The notes under the pieces: model-generated
The model's database searches: none
The model's input: only the letters and a program-made list of their open reading frames with translations
What the model was told of the DNA's origin: nothing
Made by a program: the position numbers and the translations under genes
Source of the DNA: Bacillota bacterium
GTDB lineage: Bacteria > Bacillota > Bacilli > Paenibacillales > Paenibacillaceae
Length of the DNA stretch: 64,000 nucleotides
Direction of reading: 5' to 3'
Assembly: GCA_023391635.1 (NCBI GenBank)
Contig: JAEWAQ010000058.1
Location: 1-64,000 of the forward strand
Shown here: one piece after another, positions 53,393 through 61,423 of the stretch
How positions within the stretch are numbered: the first letter of the stretch is position 1
How the letters are laid out: each line of letters opens with the position of its first letter

Positions 53393-54541
53393 ATGAAAAT
53401 TACGAAAATGTCGACTTATGTGGTGCCGCCTCGCTGGTTGTTTTTGAAAATCGAGACGGACGAAGGAATTAGCGGTTGGGGCGAACCGATCGTGGAAGGC
53501 AAAGCCGAGACGGTCAAAGCAGCCGTTCACGAGATGGAAGATTATTTGATCGGGCAAGACCCGTCGCGCATCGAGGATATTTGGCAAGTGCTGTATCGCG
53601 CCGGCTTCTATCGAGGCGGGCCGGTGCTGATGAGCGCGATCTCCGGCATTGACCAGGCGCTTTGGGACATCAAGGGCAAGTTTTTCGGAGCGCCGATCTA
53701 TCAATTGATGGGTGGGGCTTGCCGTGATCGGATGCAGGTATATTCCTGGATTGCCGGCGATCGTCCCGCCGATATCGAGACCGCGGCGCTTGCCGCCAAG
53801 GCGAACGGATTTCAAGCGATCAAGATGAACGTGACCGAAGAGCTGGGCTACATCGATTCCTTCAAGAAGGTGGAGGACGCGCTCGCACGCGTCGCCGTTG
53901 CAAGGCAGGCGCTGGGCAGCGACTTCGGGATTGCGCTGGATTTTCACGGACGTGTCCATAAACCGATGGCCAAAGTGCTGATCAAGGAACTCGAGCCTTA
54001 TCACCCGATGTTCGTAGAAGAACCGGTGCTGCCGCAAAACAATGAAGCGCTGAAGGAACTGGCGCGGTATAGCAGCATCCCGATTGCGACGGGCGAGCGG
54101 ATGTTCTCGCGTTGGGACTTCAAGGAGATATTGGCGGACGGCTGCGTGGATATCGTGCAGCCCGATCTATCGCATGCCGGCGGCATTACCGAATGCAAGA
54201 AGATCGCGGCGATGGCGGAAGCCTATGACGTGGCGTTCGCCCCGCATTGCCCGCTCGGTCCGATTGCGCTGGCCGCTTGTTTGCAAGTCGATGCTACGAG
54301 CCACAATGCGTTCATTCAAGAGCAAAGCTTGGGCATCCATTACAATCAGGGCAGCGATCTGCTGGATTATTTGGCCGATGCGTCTGTATTCCAATACAAG
54401 GACGGATTCGTGCAAATCCCAAGCGGGCCGGGTCTCGGCATCGAAATCAACGAAGAATACGTCAAGCGGGCAGCCGAGACGGGGCATCGCTGGAGAAATC
54501 CGGTGTGGCGGCATCGCGACGGCTCGGTCGCGGAGTGGTAG
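53393..54541 (+). CDS. dgoD: D-galactonate dehydratase
   Basis: A 382-residue enolase-superfamily protein, very like E. coli DgoD in length and motifs. Landmarks are IETDEGISGWGEP near residue 20, DFHGRVHKPMAKVLIKELEP near 183 (metal Asp plus catalytic His), FVEEPVLPQN near 208, GERMFSRWDFK near 233, QPDLSHAGGITECKKIA near 257, HCPLGPIALAACLQ near 284 and WRNPVWRHRDGSVAEW at the end. It removes water from D-galactonate or a close aldonate to give the 2-keto-3-deoxy acid. The later Dgo enzymes (kinase, aldolase) are not in the window. Strong AGGAGGA before the ATG. Confidence 0.94.
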   Translation: MKITKMSTYVVPPRWLFLKIETDEGISGWGEPIVEGKAETVKAAVHEMEDYLIGQDPSRIEDIWQVLYRAGFYRGGPVLMSAISGIDQALWDIKGKFFGAPIYQLMGGACRDRMQVYSWIAGDRPADIETAALAAKANGFQAIKMNVTEELGYIDSFKKVEDALARVAVARQALGSDFGIALDFHGRVHKPMAKVLIKELEPYHPMFVEEPVLPQNNEALKELARYSSIPIATGERMFSRWDFKEILADGCVDIVQPDLSHAGGITECKKIAAMAEAYDVAFAPHCPLGPIALAACLQVDATSHNAFIQEQSLGIHYNQGSDLLDYLADASVFQYKDGFVQIPSGPGLGIEINEEYVKRAAETGHRWRNPVWRHRDGSVAEW

Positions 54542-54544
54542 ACG

Positions 54545-55453
54545 ATGAAGACGAACATTCTGATCGATACCGATCCCGGCGACGACATTGACGATATTCT
54601 GGCGATCGCCTTCGCCTTGCGGCGGCCCGAGCTGGACGTCAAGGCGATCACGACCGCCACGTTCGGCGCCCGCAAGCGCGCGGACATCGTGTGGGGATTG
54701 CTCGAGACGATGGACATGACGCACATCCCCATCGGCGCCGGGGTAGAGTTGCCTTTGCGTTCGTATTCAGATGAGGAATACGCGGTCATGACGGATAATG
54801 GCGGTTACGTGCTGAACCATTATTCGCCGCGGATGCGGCAGGCCGAGTTCTGTCATGACGCGGTTACGCTTATTATCGAGACCGTACGACGGCATGCCGG
54901 CGATATCGGGATCGTCACGCTCGGTCCGCTTACGAACGTGGCTGTCGCCTTGCGCAAGGACCCTGAGATCGCAAGTAAAATAAGCTGGATTGCGAGCATG
55001 GGGGGCGAGGTGAACGTGTATCGGGCCGAGCATAACGTGACATGGGACCCGACTGCAGCCGAAATCGTATTGACCAGCGGCATCCCGATGTTTCTCGGCA
55101 CCTGGGATGTGACCAGGCAAGTCGTGGTATCCGAACAAGATTGCGACCGGATCAGGCGAACGCCGACTCCGGTATGCCAATACTTGTCTGCGTGCATCGA
55201 CATGTGGCGGCCTTATAAGAAGTCGAAGCCGGGCCCGGTGATGTTCGATATCGCTCCCATCGTATGGAGTTTCGACAAATCGATCTATAAGACCCAATCC
55301 ATGGCGCTGCAGGTAGAGAACACAGGGCGGCTTACCCGTGGAGTTACCGTCCCGGTTACGCATGCAGAAACTTCCCCTGTGGAAGTAAGTTTGGCAGTCG
55401 ATGCGGAGCTTGTCAGGGCCATGCTTATGGAGGCGATCTGTCATCCATTGTGA
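54545..55453 (+). CDS. Nucleoside hydrolase (IUNH family)
   Basis: A 302-residue protein with the calcium-binding signature ILIDTDPGDDIDDILAI at the N-terminus, HDAVTLIIETVRRH near residue 100, VTLGPLTNVAVALRKDP near 120 and MGGEVNVYRAEHNVTWDP near 155. The family hydrolyses the N-glycosidic bond of nucleosides to ribose and base. It starts 3 bases after the dgoD stop, so it belongs to the sugar operon, where a different N- or O-riboside could be the real substrate. The usual final metal Asp region (near residue 230) is less typical: MFDIAPIVWSFD. Confidence 0.9.
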   Translation: MKTNILIDTDPGDDIDDILAIAFALRRPELDVKAITTATFGARKRADIVWGLLETMDMTHIPIGAGVELPLRSYSDEEYAVMTDNGGYVLNHYSPRMRQAEFCHDAVTLIIETVRRHAGDIGIVTLGPLTNVAVALRKDPEIASKISWIASMGGEVNVYRAEHNVTWDPTAAEIVLTSGIPMFLGTWDVTRQVVVSEQDCDRIRRTPTPVCQYLSACIDMWRPYKKSKPGPVMFDIAPIVWSFDKSIYKTQSMALQVENTGRLTRGVTVPVTHAETSPVEVSLAVDAELVRAMLMEAICHPL

Positions 55454-55491
55454 TCGTGCAAGACGACTACGCGAGCGATACATGTTCTCCG

Positions 55492-55523
55492 TGGAGGGGT
55501 ATCCAAGGCGACTTACCCCTCCA
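55492..55523. terminator. Hairpin between convergent genes
   Basis: TGGAGGGGTA and TACCCCTCCA, perfect 10-base arms with a 12-base loop, overlapping the end of the LLM oxidoreductase gene. No T run on either side, so only a weak terminator. Confidence 0.45.
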
Positions 55524-56580
55524 GCCGTGCCAGCTCCTTGCGCACGAGCGGCGCCACGCGCGTGCCGAGCAGCTCGATCGCGCGCAGCACCTCGCGGTGC
55601 GGCATCGTACCTACGTTGACATGCAAGAAGAACCGGTCAACGCCCAGATTGCGGCGCAGCAGCACGATCTTCTCCGCGACGAATTCCGGATCGCCGACGT
55701 AGAGCGAGCCCCGCAGGCTGCGGGCATCGTCGAACGAGGCGCGCGTATACGGCGGCCATCCCCGCTCGCGGCCGATCACGTTCATCTGCGCCTGCATCGA
55801 CGGGAAGAATGACGACGCGGCCTGCTCGGTCGTGTCGGCGACGAAGCCGTGGGAATGCGTCGCGATCTGCAGATGCGCGGGATCGTGCCCGGCTTGTGCG
55901 GCTGCCTGCTTATAGAGGGCGACGAGCGGGGCGAACCGCTCCGGCATGCCGCCGATAATGGCGAAGGCGATCGGCAATCCCAAGGCGCCGGCGCGCACGG
56001 CCGACTCTGGATTGCCCCCGCTGGCGATCCATACCGGCAGCGGGTCTTGCTCGGAGCGGGGGTAGACGTCCAGCCCCGCAATCGCCGGCCGATGACCGCC
56101 GCGCCAGGTGACCTTCTCCGAAGCGCGGATGGCCAGCAGCAGTTCCAGCTTCTCTTCGAACAGTTCGTCATAATCGTCCAGGCTATAGCCGAACAACGGA
56201 AACGACTCGATGAACGAGCCTCTGCCCGCCATGATTTCCGCCCGGCCGCCAGATATGCCGTCGAGCGTGGAAAATGCTTGATAGACGCGGACAGGGTCAT
56301 CCGACGACAGCACCGTTACCGCGCTTGTCAGCCGGATCCGCTTGCTCACGGCAGCTCCGGCTGCCAGCACCACGGCGGGCGCAGAGCCTGCGTAGTCCGC
56401 CCGGTGATGCTCGCCGACGCCGTACACATCGAGTCCGACCTGGTCGGCCAACTCGATCTCCTCCACTGCGCGGCGCAGCCGCTCCGCGTGGCTGACCGCC
56501 GCCCCTGTCGCCGGGTCCGGCGTCGCTTCCAGGAACGTACTGATGCCAATTTCCATATTTACACCCTTCGTATGGGTCAT
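55513..56580 (-). CDS. LLM class flavin-dependent oxidoreductase (luciferase-like)
   Basis: A 355-residue FMN-dependent monooxygenase-type protein of the bacterial luciferase fold. Visible patterns are IELADQVGLDVYGVGEHH near residue 45, RIRLTSAVTVLSSDDPVRVYQAFSTL near 83, GRAEIMAGRGSFIESF near 112 and LPVWIASGGNPESAVRAG near 175. The start has AAAGGAGAGG nine bases upstream; a second ATG eight codons later (MEIGISTFLE) is also possible. It is convergent with the nucleoside hydrolase and its substrate is unknown. Confidence 0.9.
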   Translation of the reverse strand: MTHTKGVNMEIGISTFLEATPDPATGAAVSHAERLRRAVEEIELADQVGLDVYGVGEHHRADYAGSAPAVVLAAGAAVSKRIRLTSAVTVLSSDDPVRVYQAFSTLDGISGGRAEIMAGRGSFIESFPLFGYSLDDYDELFEEKLELLLAIRASEKVTWRGGHRPAIAGLDVYPRSEQDPLPVWIASGGNPESAVRAGALGLPIAFAIIGGMPERFAPLVALYKQAAAQAGHDPAHLQIATHSHGFVADTTEQAASSFFPSMQAQMNVIGRERGWPPYTRASFDDARSLRGSLYVGDPEFVAEKIVLLRRNLGVDRFFLHVNVGTMPHREVLRAIELLGTRVAPLVRKELARLEG

Positions 56581-56823
56581 CTCATTGGTCCTCTCCTTTC
56601 ATTTCACGCCATTATACTATAGAAAATAGTGTTTCTCAACTAAAGTAAGCAAAGTCAATATCGCCATCTCCCATTTCCATATAAGTAAAGCGAATCACGG
56701 ACGTCTTTCCTAATATCTCCCTGCCAGCATCCGGTATGCTTCTTTCCATATTCGCATCGAACCGCTATCATTAGGGGAAACGGCAAAGTTATCATGCCTA
56801 AATCGGAATGGAGGCGGACCAGA

Positions 56824-57846
56824 ATGAAAGTATTGTTCATCGGCGGCACGGGAACGATCAGCACTGCGATTACCGAGCAGCTGGCGGCACAGGGATGCGA
56901 GTTGTATCTGTTGAACCGGGGGAACCGCAACGACAATCTGCCGGAGGGCGTACATATTCTGCAAGGGGACATCAACGACGAAGAGCAAGTGAAGGCGCTG
57001 ACGAGGGGCATGACCTTCGACGTCGTCGCCGACTTCATCGCTTTCCGCACGGAGCATGTCGAGCGGGATTACCGGCTCTTCGCGGGCAGCGCGAAGCAGT
57101 ACCTATTCATCAGTTCCGCATCGGCTTACCAGAAACCGCTGTCCGACTATCGCATCACGGAGAGCACGCCGTTGTCGAATCCGTACTGGGAATACTCCCG
57201 CAACAAGATTGCCTGTGAAGAATATCTGATGAAGCAGTACCGCGAGCAAGGCTTCCCGATTACGATCGTCAGGCCCAGCCACACGTACGGCGATCGTTCC
57301 ATCCCGCTCGGCGTGCATGGCGCCAAGGGCAGCTGGCAAGCGGCCAGGCGCATGCTGGAAGGCAAGCCCGTCATCATTCACGGCGACGGTACCTCCTTGT
57401 GGACGATGACGCATAACAGCGATTTTGCCAAAGGATTCATCGGTTTGATGGGCAATATCCACGCGATCGGCGAATCCGTGCATATTACGTCCGACGAGTC
57501 CGTGACCTGGAACCAAATCTATGAAATCATAGCCGATGCCTTGGGCGTGAAGCTGAACGCCGTTCATGTCTCTTCGGAGTTTCTGGCAGCGTGCAGCGAT
57601 GAAGTGGACTACCGCGGCGGTCTGCTGGGGGACAAGGCGCATTCGGTCGTGTTCGACAACAGCAAGCTGAAGCGGCTCGTGCCCGACTTCGTCGCGACGA
57701 CGCGTCTGGATCAAGGCATGAAGCGGACGATCGCCTACATCCTCTCGCATCCGGAATGCCAGACGGAAGACCCTGCGTTCGACGCATGGTGCGACAAGGT
57801 GATCGCGGCATGGGATACGGCTGCACGGACGGTCAAGGGTCGGTGA
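56824..57846 (+). CDS. NAD-dependent epimerase/dehydratase family protein (extended SDR)
   Basis: A 340-residue Rossmann-fold protein. FIGGTGTISTAITEQL near the N-terminus is the nucleotide-binding glycine motif, FISSASAYQKP near residue 98 and YSRNKIACEEYL near 125 resemble the catalytic Ser/Tyr-xxx-Lys triad (YSRNK), and IVRPSHTYGDRSIP follows. Similar proteins act on nucleotide sugars or bind mRNA in plants; here the genome context is catabolic. Ribosome binding site GGAGG upstream of the ATG at 56824. Confidence 0.9.
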   Translation: MKVLFIGGTGTISTAITEQLAAQGCELYLLNRGNRNDNLPEGVHILQGDINDEEQVKALTRGMTFDVVADFIAFRTEHVERDYRLFAGSAKQYLFISSASAYQKPLSDYRITESTPLSNPYWEYSRNKIACEEYLMKQYREQGFPITIVRPSHTYGDRSIPLGVHGAKGSWQAARRMLEGKPVIIHGDGTSLWTMTHNSDFAKGFIGLMGNIHAIGESVHITSDESVTWNQIYEIIADALGVKLNAVHVSSEFLAACSDEVDYRGGLLGDKAHSVVFDNSKLKRLVPDFVATTRLDQGMKRTIAYILSHPECQTEDPAFDAWCDKVIAAWDTAARTVKGR

Positions 57847-57854
57847 GGCGGGAA

Positions 57855-58847
57855 ATGGGGGCAAAGATTCGGTTCGGCATTATCGGCTGCGGGAACGTGA
57901 CAGAGGTGAAGAGCGGCCCGGGGTTTCAGAAGGCGGAGCATTCGGAGCTCGTGGCCGTCATGCGGCGCAGCGGCGAGCTGGCGCAAGATTATGCGCTCAG
58001 GCACGGGGTGCCGCGTTGGTACGACGATGCCCAGACATTGATCGAGGATCCGGAGGTCGACGCGGTGTACGTCGCGACGCCGCCTGGCTCTCATCTGGCC
58101 TACACGCTGGCCGCTGCGAAGGCGGGCAAGCCGGTGTATGTAGAGAAGCCGATGGCGCGTAATGCGGCGGAATGCGAGCAGATGATCGCCGCCTGCCGCG
58201 AAGCCGGGGTGCCGCTCTATGTCGCCTATTACCGGCGGGCGTTGCCGCGCTTCCTCAAGGTGAAGGAATTGCTCGAAGACGGAGCGATCGGCGAAGTCCG
58301 CTTCGTGTCGACAATCCAATACCAGCCAGCTCCACAAGCCGTCGAAGACGGCAGCGTTCCTTGGCGGCTACAGCCCGAGTTGTCAGGCGGCGGGTTGTTC
58401 TTCGACCTGGCCAGTCATACGCTCGACCTGTTGGACTTTCTGCTCGGGCCGATCGCCGAGGCGAAGGGAATCGCCTCGAACCAGCACGGACAATTTCCTG
58501 CGGTCGAAGATATCGTGACCGGCGTCTACCGGTTCGCGAGCGGCGTGCACGGAACGGGTACCTGGTGCTTCTCCGCGTTCGGACGCGAGGATCGCAACGA
58601 GATCGTAGGTTCGGCCGGCAAGCTGGTGTTCTCGACGTTCGGCCAAGAGCCGATCCGGCTCGAAACCGCGAGCGGCGAAACGCGGGAATTCCCGTTCGAA
58701 GCCCCCGCCCATATTCAGCAGCCGCTGATCCAGACGATCGTGAACGACCTGCTCGGCCAAGGCGTCTGCCCCAGCACGGGCGAATCGACCATTCGCACCA
58801 GCCGGGTGATGGATGAGTTGGTGAAGGGGTTTATTGCGTCCGAATAG
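57855..58847 (+). CDS. Gfo/Idh/MocA-family oxidoreductase (fourth)
   Basis: A 330-residue NAD(P)-dependent oxidoreductase: FGIIGCGNVTEVKSGPGFQ at the N-terminus, VEKPMARNAAECEQM near residue 98, YYRRALPRFLKVKELL near 125, GGGLFFDLASHTLDLLDFLLG near 180 with the conserved His. It follows the epimerase gene with only a few bases between and is co-transcribed. A GTG at 57843 overlapping the epimerase stop could be the start instead, adding four residues. Confidence 0.9.
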   Translation: MGAKIRFGIIGCGNVTEVKSGPGFQKAEHSELVAVMRRSGELAQDYALRHGVPRWYDDAQTLIEDPEVDAVYVATPPGSHLAYTLAAAKAGKPVYVEKPMARNAAECEQMIAACREAGVPLYVAYYRRALPRFLKVKELLEDGAIGEVRFVSTIQYQPAPQAVEDGSVPWRLQPELSGGGLFFDLASHTLDLLDFLLGPIAEAKGIASNQHGQFPAVEDIVTGVYRFASGVHGTGTWCFSAFGREDRNEIVGSAGKLVFSTFGQEPIRLETASGETREFPFEAPAHIQQPLIQTIVNDLLGQGVCPSTGESTIRTSRVMDELVKGFIASE

Positions 58848-58859
58848 GGTCCGTGTTGT

Positions 58860-58906
58860 CAAAGTCGGGGCTGCTCCACGAAATCGTGAGAGCCGCCCCG
58901 ACTTTG
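58860..58906. terminator. Bidirectional terminator hairpin between convergent genes
   Basis: CAAAGTCGGGGC at 58860 pairs with GCCCCGACTTTG ending at 58906. It lies between the Gfo/Idh/MocA gene and the MFS gene and can serve both; T runs are poor. Confidence 0.7.
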
Positions 58907-58909
58907 TCG

Positions 58910-60121
58910 TTACGTCCCTGCTTTCACCCGGGTCTCGCGGTCAGCATCGCTTCCCGCGAGACCGCCCAGCCGGAGCGTTCCGAGCGATAGCAGCAGACAG
59001 ACCGCTGTGAAGATACCGATGGACGGATAGCCGCCGAACTGGACATAGAGCAAGCCGGCGCACCAGGCGCCGAGTGTATTCGCGCCGTTCATCGTCGCGT
59101 TCGCCAGACTGGAGATCGTCCCCCGGATGGAAGCGTTCAGCGAAGTGAGCGCCTCCATCAACACCGGGAAGAGGATGCCGAGCACCGCGAACATGATCAG
59201 GAAGCTGATCGTCGCAACCGGCAGATTCAGCACACGTGGCACCAATGCGTACATTGCCGCCAACACCAGCATCCCGATCGTGATTGCTCGGGTACGGTTC
59301 AGCATGCGAACGGCTGCGGCGCTAACGAAGCTGCCCAGCAGCGTACCGAACCCGAGGAACATCATGACCGTGCCGAGCTGCCCGACGGGCAGCGCGAATA
59401 CGTCGGCCATCCACTTGCCGACGAAGGCGAACGCAGTACCGCTCCCCAGGTGCAGCAGGAAGTAGGCGAGAAAGCCGCTGCGCGCTTTACCGCTGGCGGC
59501 CAGCGGAGCATAGCGGCGAAGGATTGAAGTACGTTGCCTGGCGGTGGCGTCGGAGTCGCTAAGCGCGGTCGGTCTGATGTCAGGCAGCGACGCGTAAGCG
59601 GCGACCGCCAGCAGCAGTGCGGCGGTGCCGATCGTCCAGAACGGGACGGACCAATGCGCGACCGCAAGCCAACTGCCGATCGGTACGCCGAGCGCCTGGG
59701 CGGCGGCCAGCCCCGCGAAGGCGACGCCCATCGCTTTGGAGATGCGAGCGGGCGGCAAGACGGCGGGGATGGATGCCCACACCTGCGGTGCCGTGAACGC
59801 TGCGCTGACGCCGGCAAGGAAGCGGAACAGGCACATCGTCCAGAAGCTGTCCGCGAACCCGCACAGGGCGGTCGATACAGAGAAGGCGAGCAAGCCGCAG
59901 AACAGGACGATCCTGCGGTTCCATCCGTCGGACAACGGACCCGCGATCAAGGCGAAGACGGCGGAGCCGAGCGTGTACGCTCCAAGCATCCACCCGGCGC
60001 TCGCCGTGGAGACGCCGAATTCGGCTTGCAAGGTAGGAAGCAGCGGCGCAATCAGGAACGTATCGGTCCCGATCATGAACATAATGAGGAAGAACAGCAT
60101 CGTATAGCTGCGCAAGATCAA
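58910..60121 (-). CDS. MFS transporter (DHA1-like efflux pump)
   Basis: A 403-residue transporter with 12 predicted helices. MIGTDTFLIAPLLPTLQAEFG near residue 16 and LIAGPLSDGWNRRIVLFCG near 58 (motif A) are typical of DHA1 drug or sugar efflux proteins. It appears to start at a TTG with GGGAGTGA very close upstream; an ATG seven codons later is the alternative. The gene is divergent from a WYL-domain regulator with one palindrome between them. Confidence 0.88.
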   Translation of the reverse strand: MILRSYTMLFFLIMFMIGTDTFLIAPLLPTLQAEFGVSTASAGWMLGAYTLGSAVFALIAGPLSDGWNRRIVLFCGLLAFSVSTALCGFADSFWTMCLFRFLAGVSAAFTAPQVWASIPAVLPPARISKAMGVAFAGLAAAQALGVPIGSWLAVAHWSVPFWTIGTAALLLAVAAYASLPDIRPTALSDSDATARQRTSILRRYAPLAASGKARSGFLAYFLLHLGSGTAFAFVGKWMADVFALPVGQLGTVMMFLGFGTLLGSFVSAAAVRMLNRTRAITIGMLVLAAMYALVPRVLNLPVATISFLIMFAVLGILFPVLMEALTSLNASIRGTISSLANATMNGANTLGAWCAGLLYVQFGGYPSIGIFTAVCLLLSLGTLRLGGLAGSDADRETRVKAGT

Positions 60122-60140
60122 TCACTCCCGGCGGTTTAGG

Positions 60141-60187
60141 TTGCTTTCATCTCCTATCCTAATCTACAATAGTGACACGTTTTGTCA
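60141..60187 (+). promoter_or_regulatory. Promoter and operator between MFS gene and WYL regulator
   Basis: TTGCTT at 60141, 18 bases, TACAAT at 60165. Just after it, TGACA-CGTTT-TGTCA at 60173-60187 is a perfect palindrome covering the expected transcription start. Probably the binding site of the WYL regulator for autoregulation and for control of the divergent MFS gene. Confidence 0.6.
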
Positions 60188-60200
60188 TAAACCAAATGAA

Positions 60201-61166
60201 ATGTCGGGGAAAAAGGGGCTGATCCGTATATCCAAATCCAAGCGATTGATGGAGCTTATGATGACGGTCAACCGCAAGCGGCGGTTCAAAGCGCAGGAGC
60301 TGGCCGATGAATTCGGCGTTTCTACGCGCACGATTTTAAGGGACCTGCAGGAACTCAGCGAACTCGGGGTGCCGCTCTATTCGGAGGTCGGACCGCACGG
60401 GGGTTATCAGGTGGTGCGGGAGCGGGTGTTGCCGCCGATCGCGTTCACGGAGGAGGAAGCGGCGGCGATGTTCTTCGCGGTGCATGCCCTGCGGCATTAC
60501 GCTTCGCTGCCGTTCGAGGCCGAATCCGCATCGGCTCTGCGGAAGTTCTATCAATATATACCGCAAGACGTGAAGGAACGGATCGACCGCATGAAGGACC
60601 GGGTCGATTTTATAACGCCTGCCAGGAGAGGAGATGCGCCGTGTCTGGCGACGCTTCTGGACGCGGCTGTGTTCCGGAAGGTGCTGAGCATCGAATACCG
60701 GTCGCAGGAGGAAGGGGGCGGGTGCCGTGACATTCAGCCGGTGTGCATCTACGCTCACAATGGGTTCTGGTATTGCAACGCTTATTGCTTCCTGAGGCAA
60801 GGGTACCGAGTGTTTCGGTGCGACCGCATTCGCGTGGCTGCGCCATCGGATAGAGTGCCGCTCGATCTCGGAGAGGTTCGTCTGAGCAGGCGCGAAGCGG
60901 CGGAACCGAGGGAGCCCGTCCACCTACGCGCAGAGCTCAGCCGGGCCGGCGTGCAGCGGTGCGAATCCGAGCTGTGGCTGGCGCCGATGCTGACGGTGCG
61001 CGAAGATGGGAGCGGGACGATCGATCGGGACGTGTCGCGGGGGGATATTTCATTCTATGCGGATTTTTTCATCGGGCTGGGCAGCGAAGCGGAATTGAAG
61101 GAGCCGGCGGAATTAATAGCAGCCATCCGCGCCAAGCTGGGCGAATTGCTGGACAAATATTCGTAA
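60201..61166 (+). CDS. WYL-domain transcriptional regulator (YafY/DeoR type HTH)
   Basis: A 321-residue regulator. Residues about 12-65 form a DeoR-like HTH (KAQELADEFGVSTRTILRDLQELSELG), followed by LYSEVGPHGGYQVVRE wing. The middle is a WYL domain (LSIEYRSQ, HNGFWYCNAYCFLRQGYRVFRCDRI near 210), with a C-terminal WCX extension. The family binds small ligands or nucleic acid with the WYL domain. I chose ATG 60201 since the promoter at 60141-60170 would start the transcript after about 60176. The open frame extends further upstream but through the promoter. Confidence 0.88.
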   Translation: MSGKKGLIRISKSKRLMELMMTVNRKRRFKAQELADEFGVSTRTILRDLQELSELGVPLYSEVGPHGGYQVVRERVLPPIAFTEEEAAAMFFAVHALRHYASLPFEAESASALRKFYQYIPQDVKERIDRMKDRVDFITPARRGDAPCLATLLDAAVFRKVLSIEYRSQEEGGGCRDIQPVCIYAHNGFWYCNAYCFLRQGYRVFRCDRIRVAAPSDRVPLDLGEVRLSRREAAEPREPVHLRAELSRAGVQRCESELWLAPMLTVREDGSGTIDRDVSRGDISFYADFFIGLGSEAELKEPAELIAAIRAKLGELLDKYS

Positions 61167-61171
61167 AATCA

Positions 61172-61217
61172 ATCGGCTTGCCGTAGCGATCCACGCTCGG
61201 CAAGCCGATCCGTTTCT
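61172..61217 (+). terminator. Rho-independent terminator
   Basis: ATCGGCTTGCCG pairs with CGGCAAGCCGAT, with a short inner AGCG/CGCT stem, followed by CCGTTTCTT. It lies six bases after the WYL regulator stop. Confidence 0.85.
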
Positions 61218-61423
61218 TGCGCGTCTTGCGAAAAAGCCATCTTCATGTTCTAGGCGATTAACGCAAACTATGGGCTATAATCTGCCGAAATGTTTGGATA
61301 CTGAATCTGGTTGTATGCAGTAAGGTTGGGCGCCTGAATCTTGTTGATTGCCCACCTGCCGCTGGCGGGTTTATAACATTCGTAAATGGCATCATTAATT
61401 CGGTAATGAAAGGGTGAGGGAAC

